From Arachnopeziza araneosa (taxonomy: Eukaryota > Ascomycota > Leotiomycetes > Helotiales > Arachnopezizaceae), in the NCBI GenBank assembly GCA_003988855.1, contig QYAI01000071.1:124001-188000 (forward strand): a stretch of DNA of 64,000 nucleotides, read 5' to 3'. Under the pieces are notes generated by a model. It made no database searches and was not told the origin of the DNA. It saw only the letters and a program-made list of their open reading frames with translations. Positions 11,228-21,972 of this stretch are shown one piece after another (the stretch's first letter is position 1; every line of letters begins with the position of its first letter). The position numbers and the translations under genes are program-made.

Positions 11228-12849
11228 ATGGTGAGGACGTCAAGGACAGAGCCTCCCAGATCAGCCATTTCTGACTTTCTCATACACTCCTTTACCATGT
11301 CTGCCACATTGACCCTCACCAGTACGGAGCAGGTCCCATCGACTCCTATTGGTCTGCGGCCTTTCAAGCTCATTCCTTCTCCTCGATCTTCCTTGAGGTC
11401 GGTCAGATCATTAACACTGTTTCCTTCCAAGCCTCTCAAGCCACTCCATCTTCGTTCTGCGCCCATCAAGCCCAAGCATCTAGACATGAACGGCGATGAG
11501 TTCGAGCTGCCCGATTTTAAGATGCAAGATGTCTTCAAAGCCATCCCACGGCACTGCTTCGAGAAATCTACTTCGACAACACTGTACTACGTCTTCCGCG
11601 ACATCTCCTACTTCCTCGCTGCTTCAACCATCACAGCAGTATTCGTCCCTTGTATCTCTTCACCGCATCTCCGATTCCTCGCATACACAGCACATACCAT
11701 CCTGGCGGGCATCATCCTCACCAGTTTCTGGGCGCTCGGCCACGAAGCCGGCCACAACGCCCTCACTCCCTCCCGACGAGTCAACAACATCATCGGCTTC
11801 ATCTTGCACTCGTCGGTCCTGACGCCCTACTTCTCCTTCCAGGCCACCCACGCCAAGCACCACCAATCCACCAACGATCTGCAGCACGACACCGTCTTCG
11901 TGCCCCAGTCCCGCGCGCAGTGGGTTGCCTTCTTCTTCGGCGCCGACGCCAACCCAGGAAGCATCGTCTTCAAGGAGCTGGCTGAGGATGCGCCGCTCGT
12001 CAGCTTGTGGCATTGCGTGATCCATCAGTCGTTGGGATGGTGGGGATACATGCTCGATAACGCGACGGCCCACGAGGAGAAACACGGCTTTCCCCACGCG
12101 AGCCACTTCTGGTTCTTCCCGTCCAGCATGCTCTTCAAGAACGATCAGCTGGTGGGAGTCTTCTTGAGCGATCTAGGTGTTCTTGCCATGGTTTACATCT
12201 TGTATCGAGCGCTCCTGTCGTTCGGGTGGGCTAATTTCATGATCTTTTATTTCCTCCCCTACCTCTGGGTCAACCACTGGGTTGGTATGCAGCCCTATTA
12301 ACCTTCTCAAGGCACGAGACTAACAGCACACCAGTTGCCATAACCTTTGTTCAGCACACCAATGCATCACTCCCACACTACGACCACGGCACCTGGACCT
12401 TTGCCCGCGGCGCCGCCGCCACCATGGACCACCCGGCCGGCTTCCTGGACACGTACTTCTGGCACAACATCACGTCGACGCACGTGTGCCACCACCTGTG
12501 CGCGGCGGTGCCCTTCTACCACGCCCCGGAGGCCACGCGGCACATCCAGCGCGTCCTGGGGAAGCACTACCACGCCTCCCCGCACACGTCCATCCTGTCC
12601 GCCTTCTGGGCCGCCCAAAGGCACTGCCAATTTGTCGAGGAGAGCGCCGGCATGCACGGCTCCGGCGTCTACTTCTTCCGCAACCTGCACGGGAGGGGCA
12701 CCAAGCCCAGAGATCTGACCGCGGGAGAGAGGCTCAGCGGGATGGGAAGGGAGCAGGGGAGGGGAGAGGTCACCTGGGCGCAGAGATTGCTCCGCGGTTT
12801 GTTCTTCGACAAGGTCTTGACGTATACAAATCCCACCGAGAGACGGTAG
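11228..12849 (+). CDS. Divergent Delta12-type membrane fatty-acid desaturase
   Basis: Exons 11228-12284 and 12335-12849 with a 50-nt intron (GTATGC, branch GACTAAC, CAG); 523 aa from the first ATG, or 500 from the Met at 11297. Three histidine boxes are present: GHEAGH near residue 172, HAKHH near 207 and HVCHH near 412. Usual fungal oleate desaturases have AHECGH, HGKHH and HVLHH, as I recall them. The order and spacing, membrane spans between boxes 2 and 3 and the FVQHTNASLPHY segment match the ER-bound FAD2-like family, which uses two irons, O2 and cytochrome b5. The box changes (Cys to Ala; Gly before the first His) suggest a specialised paralogue, perhaps with altered regiochemistry or an acetylenase/hydroxylase activity. 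This is inference. It lies downstream of the hydrolase on the same strand. Confidence 0.9.
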
Positions 12850-13004
12850 CACGGATCACGATCTCTTGATTTTTTTCTTTGTCATGGAATGCATACGTGG
12901 ATGGGCGGCGTTTGGTTAGATCTAGAGGTAGACTGGGTAGGCGGGGGCTACGTTTTTGATACCTGAGAAGAGCTCGCTGCGTATAGAAAGGAAATGGAAT
13001 GTAG

Positions 13005-13024
13005 ATGGATGGATGGATGGATGG
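13005..13024 (+). repeat. (ATGG)5 microsatellite
   Basis: Five perfect ATGG units in the 3' flank of the desaturase gene, directly visible. Confidence 0.9.
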
Positions 13025-13272
13025 GGTAGCGTATATAATGTAATACTGTCACAATCACTCTGGGCTTCTGTGTTCGCTGGTTCGGTTTGAGTGAGAGGTA
13101 AGTTGATTCTGATTGAATCAGGATGGTGAGTGACGAGTATTCCTGGACCGGCACTAGACCTGTACCGCTCTACCTCCCTCTCCCCTCCCCTCTCCGCAAC
13201 AGCCATGCAATCATCCTTCTCCTCAGCACCGGGGAGGGGGTGTTATGAGTTGTTGTGTCAATACAGCGAGGG

Positions 13273-13391
13273 GTTTATCGATATAAATTGTTTATCGATA
13301 CAAGTTGTTTATCAATACAAGTTGTTTATCAATACAAGTTGTTTATCAATACAAGTTGTTTATCAATACAAGTTGTTTATCAATACAAGTT
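13273..13391 (+). repeat. 17-bp minisatellite, seven copies
   Basis: The unit GTTTATCAATACAAGTT is repeated head to tail from 13273. The first two copies carry small changes (ATCGATA); copies 3-7 are identical. An eighth degenerate unit follows (GTTTTATCAATGCAGCAA). Because 17 is not a multiple of three, all three frames stay open across it, producing spurious repetitive open frames. Near-identity of the inner copies implies recent expansion or homogenisation. Confidence 0.95.
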
Positions 13392-13399
13392 GTTTTATC

Positions 13400-14363
13400 A
13401 ATGCAGCAAGTGTTCTATCAAACATCTGAGAGACTCATATCAAGTGCACAGTTTTATTGTGACAGCAGATGCTCTAGATTATATTGTCTGTAATGGAGAT
13501 TGAAAGCTCGTTACGCCGACTCTGGGAGCAACACATGGACGTTGGAGTTACCCCCACAACGAGCGGTGTCTGATTTGTTGCAACCTGCTTACAACAGGAT
13601 ACTGGACAAAACACCCCGGGAACGTGAGGATTTAGCCTCTGTTTGCTACAGCGTCTCATTTATCGCCCTACTTGTACCTAGCCTCGATATGTGACGTCTG
13701 CGTCACCACCTGACTTCCACCTGGCCAGGAAGAGCCTCACGTGACTGGCGCCTGTATACTTATATGACTGGTCGTCCCTTCTCTCTTCCCTTCTTCTCTC
13801 CTTAGTTTTAGATCCTCGCATATAGCCAATGTCTAGGAGATTCAGTTTACAACGAGCAAACATACCGAATCTATCCAAGATCAGATGATGATCATCGTAC
13901 CTCTAGCTGAAACCGTCGTATTTGTATCAATTCGGTAAATTGCCCCAAAATGGGGAGACCGCCCTTTCTGTTTTTCGCTATCGGTCTTCGACGACCCAAG
14001 CATGTAAAGAAAACCAACCATCAACTTTCTCTCTTGCATTCAAACATATTTTTGAGTCACGCCTTGCTCGACAGTCTCTTCGTTGCATTATTCGACCTCT
14101 CACTCTTTTATTTCAACGCACGTATCTGCAAGGTTGTCAAATGAAAATTCCAGCCTTGCGGACACCATCACAACTTCTTAAGCGTTGTGATCGGGCTTTC
14201 AGCTCTCAATCAATCATAAGCTAATCCAACTGGTTATTTGTCTTAATCGAGAGAAAACTAGCTTGCGGCTTGCCTCGTCGATTTTCTACGAAATAAGCTC
14301 GTTGAAAACCTCAGCGAATTATCCTTTATCTAACATTTCCTAGTATTTATATTGGGAGGTTTA
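13400..14363. other. Intergenic, no gene seen
   Basis: Short frames only. It contains the 5' flank of the zinc-cluster-like gene at 14364. Confidence 0.4.
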
Positions 14364-16789
14364 ATGGATACCATGAATTGTCCTATATATGCTGCGCTGT
14401 TGAGTTTTCAAGACGATTTATCACGGAGTCAACTCATCTTCGACAACCCGAATAGTTCAACCCAGGTATACATTCAAACTTTAGTTCGGGGACTGGGTCT
14501 GGAGTTTGAGTACTCTACAATCACAGCATCGGCGAGTGTAACACGTCGGATTGTCCAACCAGCCTATGAGGGGAGCTTCATTTCCTTCTTGTGTCTCGCG
14601 CAAGCGGGTGCAGACTGGACAGATGATTTCAGTCCTCTAGAAGACCCAGGAGATTTGTCGCCTGAAGTCTATGATCCGATATTTTCATTCGAATCAGCAT
14701 TTCCCGAGCTCGATCTTCCTGGTCAATGCGCCGACCATATTTTTTCCAATCAATTCAGTGATCTCGAGTCGGATTTTGCCGATGCAACCCAAACTATTGG
14801 CAGCCCTAATGGACAGGCACAAACTTGTGATGGCCTGGTTCTACCTAGTGTTCTCAATATTCAGCCCTTAGTATCATCCAACCCCTTAGACCGCGGCGAT
14901 GGTCAGCTGGAGACAAGTTCATGGAACATCGCGGGAGGATCCCAGCGAAATCCTAGGCCTTTGACCGCCGCGGAACTCCATTTTGAATTGGGAAAGGAAC
15001 AAGAAGCTACGCGACCCTACGTTAGTGAAACCTTTACAGATTCAAATTCTAGTCCGCGTAAAATCACAAGTAGAGCTGGCTCAACGAGCAGCCGCACAAG
15101 TGACAAGGGACGAAACCGTATAAGAAAGGCTTCCAGGAGGAGGGGCAGTATGCAAGAGGGAACATACCCAGGATACCAAGTCTATGACTCAAGGTCAATT
15201 CATTCTGCTTCAAGTAGCATTGGCTCGGTCGCATCGACAGGACGCCGCGGGCCGTTGAGTGGTGCTGCTCGTGCTTTGGCAAACGCCGTCAAGGCAGCTA
15301 AAGCATGCTGGAGGTGCAAATTCCTAAGAAAGCCAGTATGTATTTCGCTTTCCTGCATGAGGCACATTTGCTGATATGTGCTAGTGTGACATCGAACTAC
15401 CTTGCGAGTCTTGTCCGAAGGGAAAACACAATTCTGCTTGGCTTGCTCTTGGGTGCAAACGAGGTGAACTCAATGATGAGATGCCCGAAATAAAACTTTG
15501 CCCTTTGCATGACCCCGCATGTCCATTCCAGTACCAAACTGATTTACATGAGAATGATGACATGGCGCCCTTTATATATGCCAACGAATGTTCACGGCTC
15601 GCGATCAGAAGGCGCCAAGAAGCACTGGACAACGTCCCAACACATGGATTTTCCCTCTTTCCCGAAACCGCTGGAGAGGTCAAAAGCTTCTTGCAAAGCT
15701 TGGAATCGCTTTATCCTGAACACGAAGATTTTTCTCAAGCAAGCAATGCCCTTCGAACAACGCTCTTACCTCTCTACGAGTGTATATTCTGCATTGTATG
15801 GGAAGCTACGGACTGTCCAAAGCTCCAATCGGTGTTAGGCACGAATCACCCAATGCTCCAAGAATTTGTTCTACTACGCTCGGCAGCAAATTATCAATCA
15901 AAATATGAAGGTGTAAGTCATAGCTCCAATGCCTTTGCGTTGTCAAATAGGGGATGCTAATCTTGTATCACAGGATAAATTAATTGCTCTGTCACTCATA
16001 TGCCTCCGTGCATGCCTAGAAGCACTTCGGATAATGCACGAATGCACTCATTTATCACATGGAGCTTGTAGCTTGGCTACATGCAAGGTCGAGAGTATTA
16101 CAAATCTTGAAACGCACCTGAGGATGTATTTGAGTGAGTTGTCAAAGGTCTTCTTCAAGAAAGATAATTTGAAAAGTAGGAACTGGTGGCTTTCTGCATT
16201 TTATAGCTTCTGTATACAAGGCATTGTCCGGAGAGGCTTGATGGAGTTGATAGGGGACAAACAACGGAATGAGATTGCAAACTTCTCCCAATCGAGCTGG
16301 CAAGCCTTGGGTGCCAGGCAGTACCTCTGCCTTGCATTGAGGCTATTTGTCGCGATATCCGGCACACACGACCCTCTAATGAAAGAGTACTCGCCACAAG
16401 ATATTAGTTTGGTTCTGAAGACAAATGACGAAAAAGCTCGCGAAGAAGAATTTACAGCCGCACAAGATGCTGTCAAACAAGGGAATTGGAAGTCGCGCGG
16501 CATCTCAAGCTCCATGCAGTATCTCCAGAATCTTTTCCAAGACAGCGGAGAAGTTTTGATAGGAAATGTTACAGATAGTAATGCGCAAGTTGAGAATAGA
16601 GACCGAGAGTCCAACTCGAATAGGGCTATGGTGGACAAGACCCATGGAGAATCCGTAGCAGAGCAGATATCCCAAACAACCTTCCACAGACAAGAATTTG
16701 AGTCTGTCAAGCGGGAAAATGAGTATCTCAGAGCCACGATTATACAATTACGTTCGTTTGATTCCCCTCCATTAGATCTTAAGCTTTGA
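14364..16789 (+). CDS. Zn-cluster-like fungal regulator (extended Cys motif)
   Basis: Exons 14364-15335, 15385-15912 and 15974-16789; introns of 49 nt (GTATGT) and 61 nt (GTAAGT); 771 aa. The first intron splits a cysteine motif that reads ACWRCKFLRKP then CDIELPCESC, followed by a further Cys before KRGEL. The pattern C-x2-C-x6-C-x5-C-x2-C plus a distal Cys resembles Zn2Cys6 binuclear clusters with an elongated last loop. Unusually, the motif sits in the middle (about residues 315-355), after an acidic, Ser-rich region and a basic RKASRRR patch. The C-terminal half is helical without a clear fungal TF middle-homology region, and the last 30 residues look coiled-coil. It is a probable DNA-binding regulator; targets are unknown. 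Confidence 0.75.
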
Positions 16790-17327
16790 ATATACTGACA
16801 AGTATCTCAGAAGGGAAATTACTATCCGGGTTAGACATCAGTGAAAATATTCTTTCATGAAATGGCTTCAGCTGGGGGTTGGATATGTAACCTTATTTCA
16901 TAGCTATTTAAAGGTATTGGCGCTGATCCTTGAGGTCTTAAATGTGACGAATTGCACCTGGCCTGAGCCGAAGCTAGGCTAGCCCTGAGCAAAGGCGGCG
17001 CTGCTTACGTGGGACATCAGGTTGGGAAGTGCAAACATTCCCGTCCTGTAACACCTCTTTCTCATTCGGGGAGATTTTACAACACGGATACAACCTCCTC
17101 ATCGGGCTGTGAGCTACAAGTTCTACCCGTGCGGAGCCCTTTTCTACCATATTTGAGTTGGGACCCGCTCCTCATCAACAACCCTTGTTGCAACACCTCG
17201 AACTGCTCTAGCAGACTGTCTTAACGACATCGCATCGGCACGAGTACCTCTTGTCCCAGAAGGTAGAAATACTGTTGATTGTTTTCCCGCTGATTCTTGT
17301 ACAGCAGCGCGAGAGAGTGTCTAGAAC
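16790..17327. other. Intergenic between convergent genes
   Basis: Spacer between the stop codons of the regulator (16789) and the CorA-like gene (17328). No supported gene. Confidence 0.45.
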
Positions 17328-19593
17328 TTAGGGATAGGAGGAGGTATGCGCGGCAGGCACATTACTTCCCGTTGCGGTTACACGGTGGGTTATGTACTGT
17401 TTGGCTTCCGCTAGAGCAGTCGTGGTTGATGTCGCAGACGTGTGTCTCTGTTTGATGTATGTGAGAGGTGGAGTAGGCTCAGGCTTAACCTGACTAGCTC
17501 TTGGGATTTTTTGAAGAATGGATTTGTCTTGTTTCGGAATCCTTGATCCCTTCATTTTGTCAAACAAGGTTTTTTTGGACATGGTTGGAATTGGCGGCGG
17601 CGTGACTGATTCTGAATTTTTTTGAGATGGCAGTGACGCTACCGAGGCTGATGTAGAGATCTGGGTCAAATTTCGCTGATATAAGGTTGATGAATTCCAA
17701 TGCTGTTTTTGCCAGTTGTTGTAGATTTCGTGTGAACTGGGTCCTATTTTGCTCTCCTCGCGTTTCTCAATATTTATGCTTGATGGAATCCCTGAATTGA
17801 ATTGGTTTGGGGAACTGAAAAGCCAATTTGATAAATAAGCAGCTCCGATTGTCAGGACAAGAGTTGGGATGGCAACAACGGGGTACCAATGAGACGATGC
17901 TGTAAACGTAGTCATACCAAATATCCCCTGTGATTATCCTGTCAGGTAAAGTAGCTGTGATGATGTTTACGGTAACAACTTACGGCAACAAAGCTTAAGG
18001 GTAAGAAAACAAAGGCAAGTGCATTCAAACGCGCAACGGCTTGGCCTTGCATAGCAGTCTCCAAGTTGAATGCCTATTCGTTGATTATTAGATATTCACT
18101 CCAAATGGAAATTGAAATCACTCTAGGAGTGACTCACGAGGCTCAATAAATTCTGTTGTTGCTCCAGCAGACTCGCGGCTGTTACATCAAAGTATTCGAG
18201 CAATTCCAAGGCATCACCAAGACGGTTCTGAAGGGGGCGACTGCTCTGCCATAATAAATGATCATCAGGCTCTTGTTTTGTCTTCAGAATTAAAACTCTC
18301 AGAGACTCTTTGTGAATTCGCAAATGTTCACGCAGATTGATCATTCCGTCATTGTCTGCATGCAGTTGCCGGACTCGGTCAAGAATTGGCTGACGGTTTG
18401 TTCGTCCAAGAACCCCCTATTTTCCTCGTCAATTCGATTTCAAACACTTCAGCGGAGTGTTTAGAACTAACTTGTGTCTGGAAGTGTAGATTCTGCTTTA
18501 CATTTCCCCACACGTTCTCCCAGCGAGTAAAGAGAAAGCAGAGATCCAAATATATCCATGTCTGATTTGCACTTAAACGATACCATCTTGACTCGTCTTG
18601 GATGTAGTGATTGGCAATTTTTGAAGCAATTTCATCGGAAGATTGACTGATTACGACCACGATAGGCCTTTGGGGGTAACCTTGAAGTGCCGATGTTGCT
18701 GCAGTCCACACCACTAGAGATATTACAGTTAGATTGGATGTAGAAAAGATATGTGCAAACTTTTGTTAGGTCGATCTTTGTGCAAAGTCAACATACCAAG
18801 TGGCCTGCTTATAACACTTGTAGAGCTAACCTTTATAATATTTTGGCTCATCTCATGGTCGCTAGTTATCGTATCGATGTGTTCTATAATATAAGATATC
18901 TCTACTCAAGCACATGTAGTCAGCTTTATACTAATGGCAAGTCGCTACTATTCACCGAATGCTCACCGCATAAATCTCGATCTACCAGAGGAAGCAGTGT
19001 AGTAGTTTCACTATGGTCACCGAGGTGTAAAACTGAGTGAGCAGGAAAATTAGGGATGGTGGTGGTCAAATTCGTCAGAAACCAAGGCTGCCAACTCGTA
19101 ATGACGCTATTAATTATGTTCAGCCGACACTCACTTTCTTCCCGATTATCGACACTTACAGAAATATTAACCCAGTCGAATCACTGACTCTCTCGTTCAG
19201 CGCGACTCCAAATTGAGCGGTCTCGCGCGGCCTAAAGTCCTGTGATAAAAATGACAGATTTTCGGAATGATCCATGGACCCAAATGTGCAAGTAACAGGC
19301 GGATGATCGTTGAGTTGAACTGCGGGTAGTTGGTGAGGCAAGGGGCTGGGGAGATCTGGCTTAATATTCGGGTTCCATCCTGTGTTTGGTTGGTCTGACC
19401 ATGGAGTTCCTGGGAACACCAGGGTTCCACTGTCACTTACAAGCAGAGATGATGTCAGTATTAGGCCAGCGTCTTCTGCAAAATAACCTCCTTGTGACTG
19501 AGCTTCTTCTTCCGTTACACCAACTGGGCCATGCTGGACAATTTCGTTTGCCGGCCTTGCGCCTCGATGTTTAACTTGATTCTCTTGCGCCAT
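17328..19593 (-). CDS. CorA-like fungal membrane protein, seven exons
   Basis: Proposed exons: 19593-19160, 19106-18967, 18901-18797, 18713-18472, 18416-18138, 18073-17984 and 17927-17328. All have consensus splice sites and continuous phase; 629 aa. The diagnostic part is C-terminal: ILDRVRQLHADNDG, RENLRIHKE-like helices, AFNLETAMQGQAVARLNAL, then the first TM helix ending FVAGIFGMTTF and a second TM helix. In bacterial CorA the loop after TM1 is GMN; fungal relatives read GMT/GMN at this spot. A cytosolic tail of about 150 residues, rich in Ser/Thr/Lys, follows. Such proteins are annotated as Mg2+ transporter-like, but function in fungi is mostly untested. Exons 1-3 rest on splice logic alone, so the N-terminus is less certain. 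Confidence 0.72.
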
Positions 19594-20251
19594 TTGCTCC
19601 GTCTCTTCACTCTCACGATCAATCGTTGCAAGCTGCTGATGTTGCGCTCTGCTCAATGTTCGGCTGCGAATTGTGGCACGGCCTTAGTCACAACAGAACC
19701 CTCGTCCCTCTGTCGTCTTTAAGAGTGTGCGGATGACTGTCACAGCTAGTTCATTCCCAAAGACATGACATTTAACCAACGAAACCGAAATGAATAATGT
19801 TGGAGTAGGCAGATTGCAAGGCTTCGCGCAGAATCATCTAGAATTTGGAATTCAGCCCCAGCCCTACTCTTTCTTAATCGGAATTCAGCTGAACGCCACC
19901 AAAAAGGCAGCCATCGAAATGGCCAACAAACCGAGCGGTCACTAACGACGCTACTAATAACCTCTACCTCAATTAAATATTTTGGTCTTATAAAAAGTGA
20001 TATATGGTTCAAAAAGACCCAAAACTTTCTCCTAATTATTACAGTAAAAAACACGTGATTTGGGGTAAATTTAGGGGGGTCTACGGGGAGGGGGTTCCCT
20101 CTTCAGCCCACAACAGAATTGACTCGAGTTCGACCTTTTTGCTCTAATTTTTCAGTGGGAAATATAATAAAACGAAGAGAGACTTTTGGCATTTTCAACA
20201 GAAAGTCTCCTGGCTCGAGGGAGTAAATATGTTCACGAGAGACTTTATCTA
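19594..20251. other. Intergenic flank of the transposon
   Basis: Promoter side of the CorA-like gene and left flank of the Fot1 relic. The stretch 20180-20250 repeats GAGAGACTTT twice. No gene seen. Confidence 0.4.
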
Positions 20252-20253
20252 TA

Positions 20254-20290
20254 AGTCCGTGCACCCCCATTCCGATCACCCAAAAATAAG
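20254..20290 (+). repeat. Left terminal inverted repeat of the Fot1-like element
   Basis: Starts AGTCCGTGCACCCCCATTCC and pairs with 21789-21825 on the opposite strand at 35 of 37 positions. It is preceded by TA. Confidence 0.93.
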
Positions 20291-20344
20291 CGAACCCATA
20301 CTACTAAATTAATTATAATTAAATAACTACTCAATTTCAATACA

Positions 20345-21692
20345 ATCTATTGTAGAATCAGAGAGACTAGTATTTTTTCATCTTCTATAACAATCGAAGC
20401 TTTCTTAGTTGCAATTTGCGCTTGATAAGTTGCTTCGGTGTCAGCAAGCTTCGAATTTGAACTAGTTTTGACCTTCTTTCTTTTTCGAGGCTTAGTCTTC
20501 TCTAATTGCTCTTCTAAAGATTGTATTTTAAGCTTATAGCTAGTGTACGAGGGGCAGAGGAGCAGCCAATAAAATAAGAATCCCGTGGCCCTCAGCTAGC
20601 TCTCGATATGTATATTTTGGAAGAACAACCAGAGCGAAGAACCCAAAAACCAGTGTAAACAACAAATAAGAAACAAGTAGATGAATCAATGTATCAGTAT
20701 GAAGGGAATATCAATGAAATCCGTATGATCAATGCTTCGTTCGTAACAACGCAATCTATCCTCTCTTCTCTATGCCTAGAAATCCTCTGCTGTGTATGTT
20801 CCGTGTCTTGTCCATGTCTGTCTGTGTCCTCTCTATGTAGGTGCTCTGTAGGACCTCCTTTATAGAGAGTCCTACGCACCTGCTCTCGCTAGTAAAATGA
20901 CGGAAAAATGTCACGTACCCTGGAACCCCACTACATTAGCTATTCTACAGCTGTAGCTTCCGAAGTCTAGGCGTTTTCTGTAGCTGTAAACTGCTAGCCT
21001 TCGTATGAAGTAAGGTTATTTGGAAACTACTGCTGCTAGACTAATTTTCCTTTAAATATTACTAGCGAATCGAGAGCTTTTCTGGTTGCTAAGATGCACT
21101 TAATAATCGAAGTCCAAGCACGAGATCCAAGCTGTTTCTTTTGAATTGTACGCTTTTCAGAGCTTTTAACTACTAGTTCATTTGCTCCGAAGCTTTTCAT
21201 TATACCTGATTCGTCTATATTCTATCGATTTTCTAGCTTAATAGCTTGAATTGCAAGCAGCAGAAGCAGCTAGAACCAAGCTCGAATTATTAGAATTATA
21301 GCACTGTTTACACGAGCAAAATCAATATTTCGAAACTTCTTAGTTTTCATAACTAGGTGCCAGTGTAAAAAAGCTTGCATCTATTGCTTTTCTAGTAGTT
21401 CGTAGTCTTCTTTGAGGATTAAGAGCCTTCGAACGAATTCTCTAATTTGACCATAAGTTACTAGAACACCGAGCGATTCTTGGGTAAGAATCTATTTAGC
21501 TAAGTAATCTTCTTGCAATTTTGATATTCTCTGCTGATTTTCTGCTGCAACTGAATAAGCATCAGTACCGAGAATGCGATCTCTAAGGGTCGAGAAGGGT
21601 ACTTCTTACTTCTTAGCAGCTGCTCTTATAGACTTGCCATTTGCAACATCCTGAGCAGCTAAAATCAAGTCATCTTTTGTATATCGAGCTAT
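20345..21692 (-). pseudogene. Fot1/pogo transposase relic
   Basis: Read on the minus strand from 21692, where the expected ATG is ATA (a G-to-A loss). The frame gives YTKDDLILAAQDVANGKSIR (helix-turn-helix start), then ENQQRISKLQEDYLAK-stop and ILTQESLG. NIDESGI follows, at the first catalytic Asp region, then SRAWTSIIKCILATRKALD. At least ten in-frame stops are TAG, most at places where Fot1-like transposases, as I recall them, have Trp (TGG to TAG). The rest of the catalytic domain is missing: sequence jumps through the insert at 20936-20542 to a C-terminal tail (LEEQLEKTKPRKRKK). It is non-functional. Confidence 0.88.
20542..20936 (-). mobile_element. 395-bp LTR-like insertion nested in the Fot1 relic
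   Basis: Flanked by a direct repeat TAGCTA (20536-20541 and 20937-20942). On the minus strand it runs from TGTAGTGGGG to CCCCTCGTACA, i.e. short TG...CA inverted ends, with a TATA-like CTATAAAGGAGG in the middle. This resembles a solo LTR of a Copia-type element. The duplication sits one base off the TG/CA ends, so exact termini are uncertain. It replaces the middle of the transposase rather than simply interrupting it. Confidence 0.55.
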
Positions 21693-21788
21693 AATTAGCT
21701 TAAGATTCAAAATCCTAAGTTTAAAGCAATTCGAATTCGAATTCAATTTAATAATGAATAAAAGGTAGAGTAGCGGTCTGCAAATTTA

Positions 21789-21825
21789 CTTATTTTTAGG
21801 TGATCGGAATGAGGGTGCACGGACT
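21789..21825 (-). repeat. Right terminal inverted repeat of the Fot1-like element
   Basis: Inverted copy of 20254-20290. The two mismatches are both G-to-A changes on the plus strand. It is followed by TA. Confidence 0.93.
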
Positions 21826-21972
21826 TAGATATACTCCAACTGTACACTTAGTAGGACATTCAGTCCAAGTTGACCATCCGATCCATTTTGGCAAGGTTTC
21901 TGTACTATCAACATACTTTTGCATCTCCTCCGAAGGTTCTGTAATCGGTTGGCCATCCTCACGGCTCGGATT

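Larger units (their letters stand above)
20254..21825 (-). mobile_element. Fot1/pogo-type DNA transposon, RIP-damaged, inactive
   Basis: A 1572-bp element bounded by 37-bp terminal inverted repeats and a TA target-site duplication (20252-20253 and 21826-21827). It carries a minus-strand transposase relic (20345-21692) and a nested insertion (20542-20936). TA duplications, inverted-repeat length and the N-terminal transposase sequence place it in the Tc1-mariner superfamily, pogo/Fot1 branch. Base changes are overwhelmingly transitions of the kind produced by repeat-induced point mutation, so the host lineage probably has or had RIP. Confidence 0.9.

Noticed and set aside
13130..13503. Overlapping plus-strand open frames with repeated YQYKLFINTSC-like peptides
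   Set aside because: They are artefacts of the 17-bp tandem repeat, which stays open in all three frames.
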